From contig OZ022243.1 in NCBI GenBank assembly GCA_963978895.1, forward strand, positions 8,358,250-8,422,249: a DNA stretch of 64,000 nucleotides, read 5' to 3'. The notes under the pieces are model-generated. The model was not told the origin of the DNA, did no database searches, and saw nothing but the letters and a program-made list of their open reading frames with translations. The position numbers and the translations under genes are program-made. This stretch comes from Erpobdella octoculata (lineage: Eukaryota; Annelida; Clitellata; Hirudinida; Erpobdellidae). Positions 35,281-45,024 of this stretch are shown one piece after another (positions within the stretch are counted from its first letter, which is position 1; every line of letters begins with the position of its first letter).

Positions 35281-36495
35281 TCACAAGTTCTTGTGATTTT
35301 TAATGTGGTTTTTCAAATTAAGTCTAGAGGAAAGTTTTTTGTAACAGATGTGACACGTTAAGTCTAGTTTGCACTCGTAACGGTGTGAGTTTAACGAGGC
35401 TTTTGACTGGTAACTTTTTCCACAGTTTTCGCATTTCAGTGATTCTTTAAACTTGAGTTTAGTTCTGTCCGAAACTTTCTGTTGCATCACTCGCTTACTG
35501 TTTTGTAACCATTGGATTGGTTCATGGTCATACACCGGCATGTCAACAACCGGGTTGTTGTCTTCTTCAAAAGGATACAGCGGGACAAGCAGCGGGTTGT
35601 TGTAGGTTTCTATGCCCATAGTCCAATTTTTTTTGTCGCATGGCCGTGAAGAAGTATTTTCTATTTTGTCTATGGAAACAATCGTCTTTTCTGCTTTGTC
35701 CATCGAAACAGCTGTTTCTTCGGTTTTTCTCGACGTATAGTCAGCGGACGTGTGTCCGCGTCCTGCTTGGCGTGTCGGACAAGAAGCGGTTAGCTCTTCG
35801 ACGACCGGTGTCACTTGCGGAAATGAAACATTTGAAATCAACGAGTTGAAAATGTCGTCTATGTCCATCATGTCTGGTTCGTTTTTCCGCGTAGCCGTTT
35901 CGGTTGGCAGCTGAGAAAAAGTTTGTTCTTTGGCATGGCAATTTTCCTTAACTTTTTGAGTTTGAGATTTATTTTTTTCCACGACCGGTGTGGCTGGAAT
36001 TGTTACCGGTGCGGTTGGCTCAGAGGCTGGTTTGCCTGAAACTGTAAGCGGTGTGGCTGGTTCAGAAACCGGTGTGGCTGGTTTCGAGGCTGGTGCAGTT
36101 TGTTCAGAGGCCGTTGAGGTCAGTTCAGAAACCAGTGCGGTAGGTTTCGGTGCTTCAACCGCTGTCGGGGGAATGAGTCCCAGCATTAAAGCAACTGTTT
36201 CAAAGTTTGAAAGAAGATAACTTTGCAAATCTGGATTTTCTTGTTCGGATACGGCACCAGTATAAATAAAGTCCAACACGGAGTTTACAATAAAAGAGTT
36301 TGCTCCGCTGCAATCGATCGTATTAATACAGGCCGATTGCATTTTTAATAAATGTCTGAGACCCGGACAAGCAGCAAAAAGAATAAGGCTGTGTGCACTA
36401 AGACTTGAATCACTCGTAGTGATAAGAACATCGCAAAATATGCCTTGCTTCCTCAAGTTGTTCAATACATCAGTGGTTCTGACAATGTTTTCCAT
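35281..36495 (-). CDS. BTB domain zinc-finger protein, array copy 1
   Basis: A 404-residue single-exon protein, probably a nuclear DNA-binding regulator. Residues 1-110 form a BTB/POZ domain: DVLNNLRKQGIFCDVLI, then SAHSLILFAACPGLRHLL, then VLDFIYTGAV, the usual dimerisation fold. Residues 115-200 are a low-complexity Ala/Pro/Thr/Ser/Glu linker made of short repeats such as SEPATP and SEPTAP, followed by an acidic DMMDIDDIFNSL segment. The C-terminus holds a C2HC finger (CENC, 12 residues, H, three residues, C) and a C2H2 finger (CHIC, 12 residues, H, three residues, H), a pair reminiscent of lola-type isoforms. I chose the start at 36495 because the frame extends upstream to 36624 only by reading through the TATA box. 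This copy has a Thr and a Leu in the linker where most copies have Ala and Val. Target genes are unknown. Confidence 0.9.
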   Translation of the reverse strand: MENIVRTTDVLNNLRKQGIFCDVLITTSDSSLSAHSLILFAACPGLRHLLKMQSACINTIDCSGANSFIVNSVLDFIYTGAVSEQENPDLQSYLLSNFETVALMLGLIPPTAVEAPKPTALVSELTSTASEQTAPASKPATPVSEPATPLTVSGKPASEPTAPVTIPATPVVEKNKSQTQKVKENCHAKEQTFSQLPTETATRKNEPDMMDIDDIFNSLISNVSFPQVTPVVEELTASCPTRQAGRGHTSADYTSRKTEETAVSMDKAEKTIVSIDKIENTSSRPCDKKNWTMGIETYNNPLLVPLYPFEEDNNPVVDMPVYDHEPIQWLQNSKRVMQQKVSDRTKLKFKESLKCENCGKSYQSKASLNSHRYECKLDLTCHICYKKLSSRLNLKNHIKNHKNL

Positions 36496-36554
36496 GTCGA
36501 TGATGACTTGTAATAAGATTAGAAAACCTAGTTCTGATCGCCACGAAGTCGAGA

Positions 36555-36745
36555 AAAATAATGAAATCCGAAAAATCATCTCCGTCCTTATATAGACCAA
36601 TCGACCAATCAGAAATCGTTTCATTGTTTAACGCTCCAATCACAGCGGTGACAAATTTTGCGGCCGAGATAGTGCTTCATTGTTTTACGCTCCAATCACG
36701 AGATGGCAAACATTGCGGCCTGGTTCATTTTTTCTCAATTGTCTA
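36555..36745 (-). promoter_or_regulatory. Core promoter of the array gene (copy 1; repeated in every unit)
   Basis: On the minus strand a TATA box (CTATATAAGG, 36586-36595) lies about 90 bp before the start codon. Upstream are four CCAAT boxes, written CCAAT on the plus strand, at 36597-36601, 36605-36609, 36636-36640 and 36692-36696. The last two sit in a module of about 48 bp (CATTGTTT.ACGCTCCAATCAC ... TTGCGGCC) duplicated directly with 56-bp spacing. TATA boxes of the other copies start at 38540, 40494, 42448, 44376, 46330, 48284, 50238, 52192 and 54146. The layout suits strong, possibly cell-cycle or germline, transcription, but that is inference. Confidence 0.75.
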
Positions 36746-37234
36746 GTTGTCATAGCATGACAGCAAATATTACTAATTAATACTTTTAATTAAATTCGTA
36801 ACTTTGTTTGCCGCGAACTTTTTTTTAGGTCTTTTGAATGTCGAGATTCAAGCCACTTTGCCTAAAGTTTTAAATGTTTATATGAACATTGATAAACATT
36901 TTTTTGTTAATGATCTTCTTTCAATTTTTAATTTTTATCAAACAAGAACGCGTTTGTATTTTTTTATAAGATTGTTTATTGAAAAAAATTTTTACATCAA
37001 CAACATCAAGGTAATAGATTTACAATGTCGATTTAGTTGTCGTATTATAATACGTCCATGGAACTTTCGAGTTGAATGGTTTGTATTTAGGGCGGTCATG
37101 TCGTGTCACTTTTTTCTGAACATGGCGATCACGGACTTGGCTTACAGAAACCGTATTGACCTTGTAATTTGACATGCGTCAGGAAGTTCACAAAAATGAA
37201 TTATTTTTCTTGTGCGGAAGGGAAACTGAAAGGC

Positions 37235-38449
37235 TCACAAGTTCTTGTGATTTTTAATGTGGTTTTTCAAATTAAGTCTAGAGGAAAGTTTTTTGTAGCA
37301 GATGTGACACGTTAAGTCTAGTTTGCACTCGTAACGGTGTGAGTTTAACGAGGCTTTTGACTGGTAACTTTTTCCACAGTTTTCGCATTTCAGTGATTCT
37401 TTAAACTTGAGTTTAGTTCTGTCCGAAACTTTCTGTTGCATCACTCGCTTACTGTTTTGTAACCATTGGATTGGTTCATGGTCATACACCGGCATGTCAA
37501 CAACCGGGTTGTTGTCTTCTTCAAAAGGATACAGCGGGACAAGCAGCGGGTTGTTGTAGGTTTCTATGCCCATAGTCCAATTTTTTTTGTCGCATGGCCG
37601 TGAAGAAGTATTTTCTATTTTGTCTATGGAAACAATCGTCTTTTCTGCTTTGTCCATCGAAACAGCTGTTTCTTCGGTTTTTCTCGACGTATAGTCAGCG
37701 GACGTGTGTCCGCGTCCTGCTTGGCGTGTCGGACAAGAAGCGGTTAGCTCTTCGACGACCGGTGTCACTTGCGGAAATGAAACATTTGAAATCAACGAGT
37801 TGAAAATGTCGTCTATGTCCATCATGTCTGGTTCGTTTTTCCGCGTAGCCGTTTCGGTTGGCAGCTGAGAAAAAGTTTGTTCTTTGGCATGGCAATTTTC
37901 CTTAACTTTTTGAGTTTGAGATTTATTTTTTTCCACGACCGGTGTGGCTGGAATTGTTACCGGTGCGGTTGGCTCAGAGGCTGGTTTGCCTGAAACTGTA
38001 ACCGGTGTGGCTGGTTCAGAAACCGGTGCGGCTGGTTTCGAGGCTGGTGCAGTTTGTTCAGAGGCCGTTGAGGTCAGTTCAGAAACCAGTGCGGTAGGTT
38101 TCGGTGCTTCAACCGCTGTCGGGGGAATGAGTCCCAGCATTAAAGCAACTGTTTCAAAGTTTGAAAGAAGATAACTTTGCAAATCTGGATTTTCTTGTTC
38201 GGATACGGCACCAGTATAAATAAAGTCCAACACGGAGTTTACAATAAAAGAGTTTGCTCCGCTGCAATCGATCGTATTAATACAGGCCGATTGCATTTTT
38301 AATAAATGTCTGAGACCCGGACAAGCAGCAAAAAGAATAAGGCTGTGTGCACTAAGACTTGAATCACTCGTAGTGATAAGAACATCGCAAAATATGCCTT
38401 GCTTCCTCAAGTTGTTCAATACATCAGTGGTTCTGACAATGTTTTCCAT
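37235..38449 (-). CDS. BTB domain zinc-finger protein, array copy 2
   Basis: 404 residues, intact. It has the majority sequence (SKPAAPVSEPATPVTVSGKP in the linker), identical at protein level to copies 3, 6, 7 and 8. The coding frame, both fingers and the BTB core are complete. Its 3' flank has the uninterrupted Helitron target site at about 36880-36890. Confidence 0.9.
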   Translation of the reverse strand: MENIVRTTDVLNNLRKQGIFCDVLITTSDSSLSAHSLILFAACPGLRHLLKMQSACINTIDCSGANSFIVNSVLDFIYTGAVSEQENPDLQSYLLSNFETVALMLGLIPPTAVEAPKPTALVSELTSTASEQTAPASKPAAPVSEPATPVTVSGKPASEPTAPVTIPATPVVEKNKSQTQKVKENCHAKEQTFSQLPTETATRKNEPDMMDIDDIFNSLISNVSFPQVTPVVEELTASCPTRQAGRGHTSADYTSRKTEETAVSMDKAEKTIVSIDKIENTSSRPCDKKNWTMGIETYNNPLLVPLYPFEEDNNPVVDMPVYDHEPIQWLQNSKRVMQQKVSDRTKLKFKESLKCENCGKSYQSKASLNSHRYECKLDLTCHICYKKLSSRLNLKNHIKNHKNL

Positions 38450-39188
38450 GTCGATGATGACTTGTAATAAGATTAGAAAACCTAGTTCTGATCGCCACGA
38501 AGTCGAGAAAAATAATGAAATCCGAAAAATCATCTCCGTCCTTATATAGACCAATCGACCAATCAGAAATCGTTTCATTGTTTAACGCTCCAATCACAGC
38601 GGTGACAAATTTTGCGGCCGAGATAGTGCTTCATTGTTTTACGCTCCAATCACGAGATGGCAAACATTGCGGCCTGGTTCATTTTTTCTCAATTGTCTAG
38701 TTGTCATAGCATGACAGCAAATATTACTAATTAATACTTTTAATTAAATTCGTAACTTTGTTTGCCGCGAACTTTTTTTTAGGTCTTTTGAATGTCGAGA
38801 TTCAAGCCACTTTGCCTAAAGTTTTAAATGTTTATATGAACATTGATAAACATTTTTTTGTTAATGATCTTCTTTCAATTTTTAATTTTTATCAAACAAG
38901 AACGCGTTTGTATTTTTTTATAAGATTGTTTATTGAAAAAAATTTTTACATCAACAACATCAAGGTAATAGATTTACAATGTCGATTTAGTTGTCGTATT
39001 ATAATACGTCCATGGAACTTTCGAGTTGAATGGTTTGTATTTAGGGCGGTCATGTCGTGTCACTTTTTTCTGAACATGGCGATCACGGACTTGGCTTACA
39101 GAAACCGTATTGACCTTGTAATTTGACATGCGTCAGGAAGTTCACAAAAATGAATTATTTTTCTTGTGCGGAAGGGAAACTGAAAGGC

Positions 39189-40403
39189 TCACAAGTTCTT
39201 GTGATTTTTAATGTGGTTTTTCAAATTAAGTCTAGAGGAAAGTTTTTTGTAGCAGATGTGACACGTTAAGTCTAGTTTGCACTCGTAACGGTGTGAGTTT
39301 AACGAGGCTTTTGACTGGTAACTTTTTCCACAGTTTTCGCATTTCAGTGATTCTTTAAACTTGAGTTTAGTTCTGTCCGAAACTTTCTGTTGCATCACTC
39401 GCTTACTGTTTTGTAACCATTGGATTGGTTCATGGTCATACACCGGCATGTCAACAACCGGGTTGTTGTCTTCTTCAAAAGGATACAGCGGGACAAGCAG
39501 CGGGTTGTTGTAGGTTTCTATGCCCATAGTCCAATTTTTTTTGTCGCATGGCCGTGAAGAAGTATTTTCTATTTTGTCTATGGAAACAATCGTCTTTTCT
39601 GCTTTGTCCATCGAAACAGCTGTTTCTTCGGTTTTTCTCGACGTATAGTCAGCGGACGTGTGTCCGCGTCCTGCTTGGCGTGTCGGACAAGAAGCGGTTA
39701 GCTCTTCGACGACCGGTGTCACTTGCGGAAATGAAACATTTGAAATCAACGAGTTGAAAATGTCGTCTATGTCCATCATGTCTGGTTCGTTTTTCCGCGT
39801 AGCCGTTTCGGTTGGCAGCTGAGAAAAAGTTTGTTCTTTGGCATGGCAATTTTCCTTAACTTTTTGAGTTTGAGATTTATTTTTTTCCACGACCGGTGTG
39901 GCTGGAATTGTTACCGGTGCGGTTGGCTCAGAGGCTGGTTTGCCTGAAACTGTAACCGGTGTGGCTGGTTCAGAAACCGGTGCGGCTGGTTTCGAGGCTG
40001 GTGCAGTTTGTTCAGAGGCCGTTGAGGTCAGTTCAGAAACCAGTGCGGTAGGTTTCGGTGCTTCAACCGCTGTCGGGGGAATGAGTCCCAGCATTAAAGC
40101 AACTGTTTCAAAGTTTGAAAGAAGATAACTTTGCAAATCTGGATTTTCTTGTTCGGATACGGCACCAGTATAAATAAAGTCCAACACGGAGTTTACAATA
40201 AAAGAGTTTGCTCCGCTGCAATCGATCGTATTAATACAGGCCGATTGCATTTTTAATAAATGTCTGAGACCCGGACAAGCAGCAAAAAGAATAAGGCTGT
40301 GTGCACTAAGACTTGAATCACTCGTAGTGATAAGAACATCGCAAAATATGCCTTGCTTCCTCAAGTTGTTCAATACATCAGTGGTTCTGACAATGTTTTC
40401 CAT
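39189..40403 (-). CDS. BTB domain zinc-finger protein, array copy 3
   Basis: Intact 404-residue copy with the majority protein sequence. I noticed no difference from copy 2 in the unit by eye. Confidence 0.9.
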   Translation of the reverse strand: MENIVRTTDVLNNLRKQGIFCDVLITTSDSSLSAHSLILFAACPGLRHLLKMQSACINTIDCSGANSFIVNSVLDFIYTGAVSEQENPDLQSYLLSNFETVALMLGLIPPTAVEAPKPTALVSELTSTASEQTAPASKPAAPVSEPATPVTVSGKPASEPTAPVTIPATPVVEKNKSQTQKVKENCHAKEQTFSQLPTETATRKNEPDMMDIDDIFNSLISNVSFPQVTPVVEELTASCPTRQAGRGHTSADYTSRKTEETAVSMDKAEKTIVSIDKIENTSSRPCDKKNWTMGIETYNNPLLVPLYPFEEDNNPVVDMPVYDHEPIQWLQNSKRVMQQKVSDRTKLKFKESLKCENCGKSYQSKASLNSHRYECKLDLTCHICYKKLSSRLNLKNHIKNHKNL

Positions 40404-41142
40404 GTCGATGATGACTTGTAATAAGATTAGAAAACCTAGTTCTGATCGCCACGAAGTCGAGAAAAATAATGAAATCCGAAAAATCATCTCCGTCCTTATA
40501 TAGACCAATCGACCAATCAGAAATCGTTTCATTGTTTAACGCTCCAATCACAGCGGTGACAAATTTTGCGGCCGAGATAGTGCTTCATTGTTTTACGCTC
40601 CAATCACGAGATGGCAAACATTGCGGCCTGGTTCATTTTTTCTCAATTGTCTAGTTGTCATAGCATGACAGCAAATATTACTAATTAATACTTTTAATTA
40701 AATTCGTAACTTTGTTTGCCGCGAACTTTTTTTTAGGTCTTTTGAATGTCGAGATTCAAGCCACTTTGCCTAAAGTTTTAAATGTTTATATGAACATTGA
40801 TAAACATTTTTTTGTTAATGATCTTCTTTCAATTTTTAATTTTTATCAAACAAGAACGCGTTTGTATTTTTTTATAAGATTGTTTATTGAAAAAAATTTT
40901 TACATCAACAACATCAAGGTAATAGATTTACAATGTCGATTTAGTTGTCGTATTATAATACGTCCATGGAACTTTCGAGTTGAATGGTTTGTATTTAGGG
41001 CGGTCATGTCGTGTCACTTTTTTCTGAACATGGCGATCACGGACTTGGCTTACAGAAACCGTATTGACCTTGTAATTTGACATGCGTCAGGAAGTTCACA
41101 AAAATGAATTATTTTTCTTGTGCGGAAGGGAAACTGAAAGGC

Positions 41143-42357
41143 TCACAAGTTCTTGTGATTTTTAATGTGGTTTTTCAAATTAAGTCTAGAGGAAAGTTTT
41201 TTGTAGCAGATGTGACACGTTAAGTCTAGTTTGCACTCGTAACGGTGTGAGTTTAACGAGGCTTTTGACTGGTAACTTTTTCCACAGTTTTCGCATTTCA
41301 GTGATTCTTTAAACTTGAGTTTAGTTCTGTCCGAAACTTTCTGTTGCATCACTCGCTTACTGTTTTGTAACCATTGGATTGGTTCATGGTCATACACCGG
41401 CATGTCAACAACCGGGTTGTTGTCTTCTTCAAAAGGATACAGCGGGACAAGCAGCGGGTTGTTGTAGGTTTCTATGCCCATAGTCCAATTTTTTTTGTCG
41501 CATGGCCGTGAAGAAGTATTTTCTATTTTGTCTATGGAAACAATCGTCTTTTCTGCTTTGTCCATCGAAACAGCTGTTTCTTCGGTTTTTCTCGACGTAT
41601 AGTCAGCGGACGTGTGTCCGCGTCCTGCTTGGCGTGTCGGACAAGAAGCGGTTAGCTCTTCGACGACCGGTGTCACTTGCGGAAATGAAACATTTGAAAT
41701 CAACGAGTTGAAAATGTCGTCTATGTCCATCATGTCTGGTTCGTTTTTCCGCGTAGCCGTTTCGGTTGGCAGCTGAGAAAAAGTTTGTTCTTTGGCATGG
41801 CAATTTTCCTTAACTTTTTGAGTTTGAGATTTATTTTTTTCCACGACCGGTGTGGCTGGAATTGTTACCGGTGCGGTTGGCTCAGAGGCTGGTTTGCCTG
41901 AAACTGTAACCGGTGTGGCTGGTTCAGAAACCGGTGCGGCTGGTTTCGAGGCTGGTGCAGTTTGTTCAGAGGCCGTTGAGGTCAGTTCAGAAACCAGTGC
42001 GGTAGGTTTCGGTGCTTCAACCGCTGTCGGGGGAATGAGTCCCAGCATTAAAGCAACTGTTTCAAAGTTTGAAAGAAGATAACTTTGCAAATCTGGATTT
42101 TCTTGTTCGGATACGGCACCAGTATAAATAAAGTCCAACACGGAGTTTACAATAAAAGAGTTTGCTCCGCTGCAATCGATCGTATTAATACAGGCCGATT
42201 GCATTTTTAATAAATGTCTGAGACCCGGACAAGCAGCAAAAAGAATAAGGCTGTGTGCACTAAGACTTGAATCACTCGTAGTGATAAGAACATCGCAAAA
42301 TATGCCTTGCTTCCTCAAGTTGTTCAATACATCAGTGGTTCTGACAATGTTTTCCAT
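41143..42357 (-). CDS. BTB domain zinc-finger protein, array copy 4
   Basis: Intact with the majority protein sequence. One substitution in the leader (CGCC to TGCC near 42401) would change R to Q only if the unlikely upstream ATG were used. This copy-specific base helps show that the copies are physically distinct. Confidence 0.9.
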   Translation of the reverse strand: MENIVRTTDVLNNLRKQGIFCDVLITTSDSSLSAHSLILFAACPGLRHLLKMQSACINTIDCSGANSFIVNSVLDFIYTGAVSEQENPDLQSYLLSNFETVALMLGLIPPTAVEAPKPTALVSELTSTASEQTAPASKPAAPVSEPATPVTVSGKPASEPTAPVTIPATPVVEKNKSQTQKVKENCHAKEQTFSQLPTETATRKNEPDMMDIDDIFNSLISNVSFPQVTPVVEELTASCPTRQAGRGHTSADYTSRKTEETAVSMDKAEKTIVSIDKIENTSSRPCDKKNWTMGIETYNNPLLVPLYPFEEDNNPVVDMPVYDHEPIQWLQNSKRVMQQKVSDRTKLKFKESLKCENCGKSYQSKASLNSHRYECKLDLTCHICYKKLSSRLNLKNHIKNHKNL

Positions 42358-43100
42358 GTCGATGATGACTTGTAATAAGATTAGAAAACCTAGTTCTGAT
42401 TGCCACGAAGTCGAGAAAAATAATGAAATCCGAAAAATCATCTCCGTCCTTATATAGACCAATCGACCAATCAGAAATCGTTTCATTGTTTAACGCTCCA
42501 ATCACAGCGGTGACAAATTTTGCGGCCGAGATAGTGCTTCATTGTTTTACGCTCCAATCACGAGATGGCAAACATTGCGGCCTGGTTCATTTTTTCTCAA
42601 TTGTCTAGTTGTCATAGCATGACAGCAAATATTACTAATTAATACTTTTAATTAAATTCGTAACTTTGTTTGCCGCGAACTTTTTTTTAGGTCTTTTGAA
42701 TGTCGAGATTCAAGCCACTTTGTTTAAAGTTTTAAATGTTTATATGAACATTGATAAACATTTTTTTGTTAATGATCTTCTTTCAATTTTTAATTTTTAT
42801 CAAACAAGAACGCGTTTGTATTTTTTTATAAGATTGTTTATTGAAAAAAATTTTTACATCAACAACATCAAGGTAATAGATTTACAATGTCGATTTAGTT
42901 GTCGTATTATTTATAATACGTCCATGGAACTTTCGAGTTGAATGGTTTGTATTTAGGGCGGTCATGTCGTGTCACTTTTTTCTGAACATGGCGATCACGG
43001 ACTTGGCTTACAGAAACCGTATTGACCTTGTAATTTGACATGCGTCAGGAAGTTCACAAAAATGAATTATTTTTCTTGTGCGGAAGGGAAACTGAAAGGC

Positions 43101-44285
43101 TCACAAGTTCTTGTGATTTTTAATGTGGTTTTTCAAATTAAGTCTAGAGGAAAGTTTTTTGTAGCAGATGTGACACGTTAAGTCTAGTTTGCACTCGTAA
43201 CGGTGTGAGTTTAACGAGGCTTTTGACTGGTAACTTTTTCCACAGTTTTCGCATTTCAGTGATTCTTTAAACTTGAGTTTAGTTCTGTCCGAAACTTTCT
43301 GTTGCATCACTCGCTTACTGTTTTGTAACCATTGGATTGGTTCATGGTCATACACCGGCATGTCAACAACCGGGTTGTTGTCTTCTTCAAAAGGATACAG
43401 CGGGACAAGCAGCGGGTTGTTGTAGGTTTCTATGCCCATAGTCCAATTTTTTTTGTCGCATGGCCGTGAAGAAGTATTTTCTATTTTGTCTATGGAAACA
43501 ATCGTCTTTTCTGCTTTGTCCATCGAAACAGCTGTTTCTTCGGTTTTTCTCGACGTATAGTCAGCGGACGTGTGTCCGCGTCCTGCTTGGCGTGTCGGAC
43601 AAGAAGCGGTTAGCTCTTCGACGACCGGTGTCACTTGCGGAAATGAAACATTTGAAATCAACGAGTTGAAAATGTCGTCTATGTCCATCATGTCTGGTTC
43701 GTTTTTCCGCGTAGCCGTTTCGGTTGGCAGCTGAGAAAAAGTTTGTTCTTTGGCATGGCAATTTTCCTTAACTTTTTGAGTTTGAGATTTATTTTTTTCC
43801 ACGACCGGTGTGGCTGGAATTGTTACCGGTGCGGTTGGCTCAGAGGCTGGTTCAGAAACCGGTGCGGCTGGTTTCGAGGCTGGTGCAGTTTGTTCAGAGG
43901 CCGTTGAGGTCAGTTCAGAAACCAGTGCGGTAGGTTTCGGTGCTTCAACCGCTGTCGGGGGAATGAGTCCCAGCATTAAAGCAACTGTTTCAAAGTTTGA
44001 AAGAAGATAACTTTGCAAATCTGGATTTTCTTGTTCGGATACGGCACCAGTATAAATAAAGTCCAACACGGAGTTTACAATAAAAGAGTTTGCTCCGCTG
44101 CAATCGATCGTATTAATACAGGCCGATTGCATTTTTAATAAATGTCTGAGACCCGGACAAGCAGCAAAAAGAATAAGGCTGTGTGCACTAAGACTTGAAT
44201 CACTCGTAGTGATAAGAACATCGCAAAATATGCCTTGCTTCCTCAAGTTGTTCAATACATCAGTGGTTCTGACAATGTTTTCCAT
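43101..44285 (-). CDS. BTB domain zinc-finger protein, array copy 5 (10-residue deletion)
   Basis: 394 residues. An in-frame 30-bp deletion removes TPVTVSGKPA-type sequence from the linker, joining SEPA directly to SEPTAP; it probably arose by slippage between SEPA repeats. BTB and fingers are unaffected, so function is likely retained. Its 3' untranslated region carries a unique 4-bp TTAT insertion at about 42908-42912, which explains the 1,958-bp spacing to copy 4. Confidence 0.9.
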   Translation of the reverse strand: MENIVRTTDVLNNLRKQGIFCDVLITTSDSSLSAHSLILFAACPGLRHLLKMQSACINTIDCSGANSFIVNSVLDFIYTGAVSEQENPDLQSYLLSNFETVALMLGLIPPTAVEAPKPTALVSELTSTASEQTAPASKPAAPVSEPASEPTAPVTIPATPVVEKNKSQTQKVKENCHAKEQTFSQLPTETATRKNEPDMMDIDDIFNSLISNVSFPQVTPVVEELTASCPTRQAGRGHTSADYTSRKTEETAVSMDKAEKTIVSIDKIENTSSRPCDKKNWTMGIETYNNPLLVPLYPFEEDNNPVVDMPVYDHEPIQWLQNSKRVMQQKVSDRTKLKFKESLKCENCGKSYQSKASLNSHRYECKLDLTCHICYKKLSSRLNLKNHIKNHKNL

Positions 44286-45024
44286 GTCGATGATGACTTG
44301 TAATAAGATTAGAAAACCTAGTTCTGATCGCCACGAAGTCGAGAAAAATAATGAAATCCGAAAAATCATCTCCGTCCTTATATAGACCAATCGACCAATC
44401 AGAAATCGTTTCATTGTTTAACGCTCCAATCACAGCGGTGACAAATTTTGCGGCCGAGATAGTGCTTCATTGTTTTACGCTCCAATCACGAGATGGCAAA
44501 CATTGCGGCCTGGTTCATTTTTTCTCAATTGTCTAGTTGTCATAGCATGACAGCAAATATTACTAATTAATACTTTTAATTAAATTCGTAACTTTGTTTG
44601 CCGCGAACTTTTTTTTAGGTCTTTTGAATGTCGAGATTCAAGCCACTTTGCCTAAAGTTTTAAATGTTTATATGAACATTGATAAACATTTTTTTGTTAA
44701 TGATCTTCTTTCAATTTTTAATTTTTATCAAACAAGAACGCGTTTGTATTTTTTTATAAGATTGTTTATTGAAAAAAATTTTTACATCAACAACATCAAG
44801 GTAATAGATTTACAATGTCGATTTAGTTGTCGTATTATAATACGTCCATGGAACTTTCGAGTTGAATGGTTTGTATTTAGGGCGGTCATGTCGTGTCACT
44901 TTTTTCTGAACATGGCGATCACGGACTTGGCTTACAGAAACCGTATTGACCTTGTAATTTGACATGCGTCAGGAAGTTCACAAAAATGAATTATTTTTCT
45001 TGTGCGGAAGGGAAACTGAAAGGC

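Noticed and set aside
35640..36220. Shadow frames inside the BTB coding region (69, 66 and 76 codons)
   Set aside because: They overlap a domain-containing coding region in other frames and have no domain of their own.
36496..36624. Upstream ATG extending the BTB protein by 43 residues
   Set aside because: The extension would start upstream of the TATA box (36586-36595) and reads through promoter sequence. The ATG at 36493-36495 begins just before the BTB domain.
36804..37172. 122-codon plus-strand frame repeated between array copies
   Set aside because: It is antisense to the 3' region of the array gene, is broken by the 4-bp insertion in one spacer (42666-42941) and loses its start in another (50510). 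Its composition is that of AT-rich DNA, and its persistence follows from unit identity.
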